Shown: one piece after another, positions 62,417-64,000 of the stretch
Numbering within the stretch: position 1 is the first letter of the stretch
Layout: the number at the start of each line of letters is the position of its first letter
Origin: Beijerinckiaceae bacterium
GTDB lineage: Bacteria > Pseudomonadota > Alphaproteobacteria > Rhizobiales > Beijerinckiaceae
Length of the DNA stretch: 64,000 bases
Direction: 5' to 3'
Assembly (NCBI GenBank): GCA_027532775.1
Contig: JAPZTO010000001.1
Span: forward strand, 868,001 to 932,000
Notes under the pieces: generated by a model
Told to the model about the DNA's origin: nothing
Databases searched by the model: none
Seen by the model: the letters and a program-made list of their open reading frames with translations, nothing else
Position numbers and translations under genes: made by a program

Positions 62417-64000
62417 ATGAGCACGGAACCGATCAGCAATATTCGCAACTTCTCCATCGTGGCGCATATCGACCACGGGAAGTCCACCCTCGCCGATCGC
62501 CTGATCCAGAAAACGGGCGGGCTGACCGAGCGCGAGATGGTGGAGCAGGTGCTCGACAGCATGGAGATCGAGCGCGAGCGCGGCATCACCATCAAGGCGC
62601 AGACCGTCCGGCTGAATTACCGGGCGAATGACGGCAAGGATTACATCCTCAACCTCATGGATACGCCGGGCCATGTCGACTTCGCCTACGAGGTCTCGCG
62701 CAGCCTCGCGGCCTGCGAGGGCTCGCTGCTGGTGGTCGATGCCAGCCAGGGCGTCGAGGCGCAGACGCTGGCGAATGTGTATCATGCGCTCGATGCCAAT
62801 CACGAAATCGTCCCCGTCCTCAACAAGGTGGACCTGCCTGCCGCCGAGCCGGACCGGGTTAAGGAACAGATCGAGGAAGTGATCGGGCTCGACGCCTCCG
62901 AGGCGGTGCCGATCTCGGCCAAGACCGGGCTCAATATCGAAGGCGTGCTCGAGGCGATCGTCACCCGTCTGCCGCCACCCAGGGGCGATCTCTCGGCGCC
63001 GCTCAAGGCCCTGCTGGTCGACAGCTGGTACGATGTCTATCTCGGCGTTGTCGTGCTGGTCCGGATTATTGACGGCAAGCTGAAAAAGGGCATGCGCGTC
63101 AAGATGATGGGCACGGATGCGGTCTATGATATCGACCGGGTCGGCGTGTTCACGCCGAAGATGATCGACCTGCCGGAACTCACCCCCGGCGAAGTGGGCT
63201 TCATCACCGCCTCGATCAAGGAAGTGGCGGATACCCGCGTCGGTGACACGATCACCGAGGAGAAGAAGCCGACCGCGCAGGCTTTGCCTGGCTTCAAGCC
63301 GGTCCAGCCGGTGGTGTTCTGCGGCCTCTTCCCCGTCGATGCAGCGGAGTTCGACGAACTCCGCGCCGCGATGGGCAAGTTGCGCCTCAACGATGCGAGT
63401 TTCACCTACGAGATGGAATCCTCCGCCGCACTCGGCTTCGGCTTCCGCTGCGGCTTCCTCGGCCTGCTCCATCTGGAGATCATCCAGGAGCGGCTGACGC
63501 GCGAGTTCAACCTCGACCTGATCGCCACCGCGCCGAGCGTCGTCTACCAGATCGCCCTGCGCGACGGCACCGAGATCGACCTGCATAATCCGGCGGACCT
63601 GCCGGATGTGATGAAGATCACGGAGATCCGCGAGCCCTGGATCCGCGCCACGATCCTTACGCCGGATGATTATCTCGGGGCGATCCTCAAGCTCTGCCAG
63701 GAGCGGCGCGGCAACCAGATCGACCTGACCTATGTCGGCAAGCGCGCGATGGTGGTCTATGACCTGCCGCTCAACGAGGTGGTCTTCGATTTCTATGACC
63801 GGCTGAAATCGATCTCGAAGGGCTATGCCTCGTTCGATTACACGATCACCGATTACCGCGAGGGTGACCTCGTGAAGCTGTCGGTTCTGGTCAATTCCGA
63901 GCCGGTGGACGCGCTCTCGATGCTCGTCCACCGCAACCGCGCCGAAGGCCGGGGCCGGGTGATGTGCGAGAAGCTGAAGGATCTGATCCCGCCGCATCTC
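62417..64000 (+). CDS. lepA: Elongation factor 4 (LepA), 5' part (3' end outside the window)
   Basis: The first 528 codons of a LepA GTPase, which back-translocates stalled ribosomes; the usual length is about 600, so about 70 codons lie outside. The GTPase motifs are G1 AHIDHGKST (residues 16-24), G3 DTPGHVDF, G4 NKVD and the later SAKTG; LepA-specific segments include [16 protein letters not shown] and the C-terminal domain [17 protein letters not shown]. The ATG follows a normal spacer after tal. Confidence 0.96.
   Translation, partial: MSTEPISNIRNFSIVAHIDHGKSTLADRLIQKTGGLTEREMVEQVLDSMEIERERGITIKAQTVRLNYRANDGKDYILNLMDTPGHVDFAYEVSRSLAACEGSLLVVDASQGVEAQTLANVYHALDANHEIVPVLNKVDLPAAEPDRVKEQIEEVIGLDASEAVPISAKTGLNIEGVLEAIVTRLPPPRGDLSAPLKALLVDSWYDVYLGVVVLVRIIDGKLKKGMRVKMMGTDAVYDIDRVGVFTPKMIDLPELTPGEVGFITASIKEVADTRVGDTITEEKKPTAQALPGFKPVQPVVFCGLFPVDAAEFDELRAAMGKLRLNDASFTYEMESSAALGFGFRCGFLGLLHLEIIQERLTREFNLDLIATAPSVVYQIALRDGTEIDLHNPADLPDVMKITEIREPWIRATILTPDDYLGAILKLCQERRGNQIDLTYVGKRAMVVYDLPLNEVVFDFYDRLKSISKGYASFDYTITDYREGDLVKLSVLVNSEPVDALSMLVHRNRAEGRGRVMCEKLKDLIPPHL

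Overview
The window is about 64 kb of G+C-rich, densely coded chromosome from an alphaproteobacterium, most likely of the order Hyphomicrobiales (Rhizobiales). The support is gene order and gene content: a trpF-trpB-trpA-accD-folC block converging on trxA and addA, the lspA/ileS/ribF/HAD neighbourhood, a hisS-hisZ-hisG cluster, nasT-nasS regulation of nitrate assimilation, a Usg-family gene, a DUF4170 gene and an AccD that has lost its zinc-ribbon cysteines. No insertion sequence, prophage, integron, CRISPR array, rRNA or tRNA gene was found; the window is mainly core and metabolic genome.

Layout. 1-2.5 kb: 3' part of addA and trxA. 2.6-13.0 kb (minus strand): a long gene run read from two M16 peptidases through sppA, ihfB, a lapA-like gene, an ornithine-cyclodeaminase-family gene, trpF, trpB, trpA, accD and folC. 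13.1-18.6 kb (minus): ribF, ileS, lspA and a small exported protein. 18.8-21.6 kb: a CheY-like regulator, a HAD hydrolase and a degenerate EAL protein. 21.7-28.1 kb (plus): RidA, a metal-binding HMA protein, an omega-aminotransferase and hisS-hisZ-hisG. 28.3-34.3 kb: SbmA-like ABC exporter, Lrp regulator divergent from hppD-maiA, and an ECF sigma/anti-sigma pair. 34.5-46.5 kb (plus): the complete nitrate assimilation locus nasT-nasS-nrtA-nrtB-nrtD-nirB-nirD-nasA-cysG. 46.6-52.7 kb: GST, ribokinase, IF-1 paralogue, cold-shock gene, and a four-gene set M20 hydrolase-otnK-otnC-mgsA. 52.8-58.3 kb: an O-antigen-ligase-like membrane protein, nitroreductase, a membrane-anchored degenerate nucleotidyltransferase-like protein, CDF transporter, usg, glutaminase, DUF4170. 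58.4-64 kb: isocitrate lyase divergent from a ScfR/RamB-type regulator, transaldolase and the 5' part of lepA.

The most informative non-coding signals are: (1) upstream of nrtA, a sigma-54-type -24/-12 element, two hexaloop hairpins with the ANTAR signature (A at loop position 1, G at 4) and an intrinsic terminator whose 5' arm overlaps the second hairpin, a full NasT-dependent antitermination leader next to nasT and nasS; (2) a roughly 167-nt leader of the cold-shock gene with a long-range inverted repeat that takes in the Shine-Dalgarno region; (3) a block of about 270 bp inside hisS with about 49% G+C and different codon use from the rest of the gene. The otnK-otnC-mgsA arrangement suggests that dihydroxyacetone phosphate made by the tetronate branch is channelled to methylglyoxal.
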